This document shows, piece after piece, positions 5,319 to 5,951 of a stretch of 5,951 bases of DNA (the stretch's first letter is position 1; each line of letters begins with the position of its first letter). The translations under genes and the position numbers were made by a program. Source of the stretch: Methylobacterium sp. GTDB lineage: Bacteria > Pseudomonadota > Alphaproteobacteria > Rhizobiales > Beijerinckiaceae. The stretch is taken from the NCBI GenBank assembly GCA_021154065.1, contig JAJKJG010000125.1:1-5951 (forward strand). Reading direction: 5' to 3'. The notes under the pieces were generated by a model. That model made no database searches. It had not been told where the DNA came from and worked only from the letters and a program-made list of their open reading frames with translations.

Positions 5319-5951
5319 CTATTTGGTGTCGAGCATGGTCACCGGCACCCAGCCGGAGGGAGGTGGCTCGGCGAGGAGGCCGCGGCAGCGGGTGGCGAGG
5401 CGCCGTGCCGGTTCGTCTCCAGGACGCAACCTTTCGACGAGATCGAGCTTTTCGAGCGCGGTCTCGAAGCGGCCGGAACGGTAGAAGCTCAGTGCCTCCT
5501 CGTAGGCGGCGATCCATCCGGGAACCGCGTCCGATTCTGCCTGAAGGCCGATAAGCTCGTAGATCCGTACGCCCTCGGAGCGTCCATAGACGGCGACGGC
5601 ATCGAGCTCCCGCACCGAGATGCGGTCGCCGGCGGCCACGCGCGCCGCATGCCCGATGATGATCGTGGTGCCGTAGATCTTGTTTACACCTTCGAGGCGG
5701 CTTGCGAGGTTCACCGTGTCGCCGAGGGCCGTGTAGTTCAGCCGCGTGGACGACCCGATATTGCCCACGACCGCCGGGCCAGACTCGATTCCGATGCGGA
5801 CGCGTAGCTCGTCGCTGAGATCAGGCGGGAGGGCGATGCGATCAACGGACGCGGCGATGGCAAGCGCCGCGCTGCAGGCGTGCAGCGCCTGCTCGGCATC
5901 GGGACGCGGCGCGCCCCAGAACGCCATGACGGCATCGCCGATGAACTTGTC
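5319..5951 (-). CDS. Class III (IIIb-type) adenylate/guanylate cyclase, C-terminal part (start outside window)
   Basis: The last 210 residues of a nucleotide cyclase making cyclic nucleotide second messengers, cut by the right edge. The visible part begins in 'DKFIGDAVMAFWGAP', with the substrate-specifying Lys (5948-5946) and second metal Asp (5936-5934). 'RVRIGIESGPAVVGNIG' and 'NYTALGDTVNLASRLE' follow. In that motif Thr (5732-5730) takes the position of the adenine-specifying Asp, the hallmark of class IIIb cyclases. The transition-state Asn (5711-5709) and Arg (5699-5697) are present, so the domain should be active. The catalytic domain ends with 'VYGRSEGVRIYELIG'. A helical, TPR-like tail 'AYEEALSFYRSGRFETALEKL' and a 'WVPVTMLDTK' end follow, as in rhizobial cyclases that often carry N-terminal CHASE2/sensor domains. 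The first metal Asp motif and any sensor or membrane domain lie outside the window. Lys/Thr favours adenylate cyclase. It ends in TAG 76 bp before the enolase gene, and co-transcription is uncertain. Confidence 0.93.
   Translation of the reverse strand, partial: DKFIGDAVMAFWGAPRPDAEQALHACSAALAIAASVDRIALPPDLSDELRVRIGIESGPAVVGNIGSSTRLNYTALGDTVNLASRLEGVNKIYGTTIIIGHAARVAAGDRISVRELDAVAVYGRSEGVRIYELIGLQAESDAVPGWIAAYEEALSFYRSGRFETALEKLDLVERLRPGDEPARRLATRCRGLLAEPPPSGWVPVTMLDTK

Overview
This GC-rich window looks alphaproteobacterial, possibly Rhizobiales/Hyphomicrobiales. The grounds are the very high GC, strongly GC-biased third codon positions, a Tat-exported ABC-transporter binding protein, and a class III cyclase with the 'WVPVTMLDTK'-style C-terminus common in rhizobial cyclases. 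The lineage is an inference. All six convincing genes lie on the minus strand, so transcription runs from the right edge to the left edge.

In transcription order: (1) the C-terminal 210 residues of a class IIIb-type adenylate/guanylate cyclase (5951-5319, start outside the window). (2) After a 76-bp gap, an enolase-superfamily protein (5242-4097) with an unusual K-x-H motif and Ser in place of the usual sixth-strand Asp/Lys. (3) Overlapping it by four bases (GTGA), a second enolase-superfamily protein (4100-3003). It matches mandelate racemase at nearly every catalytic position but has K-x-R instead of K-x-K. (4) After 50 bp, a Tat-signal periplasmic binding protein of the branched-chain/hydrophobic amino acid (HAAT) type (2952-1756). 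(5) The LivH-type permease (1726-869). (6) Coupled by a TGATG overlap, the LivM-type permease, which runs off the left edge (869-1). The LivG/LivF ATPases are not in the window and would be expected just beyond its left end.

The last five genes read as one operon for uptake and catabolism of an organic acid. The HAAT permease imports the compound, and the two enolase-superfamily enzymes (dehydratase, epimerase or cycloisomerase type) act on a carboxylate by abstracting the alpha proton. The substrate cannot be read from the sequence. The cyclase is on the same strand but may be an unrelated upstream gene. No RNA gene, mobile element, CRISPR array, strong terminator or regulator gene is visible. 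The most interesting content is the pair of adjacent, divergent enolase-superfamily enzymes with non-canonical catalytic residues linked to a 'Liv' transporter.
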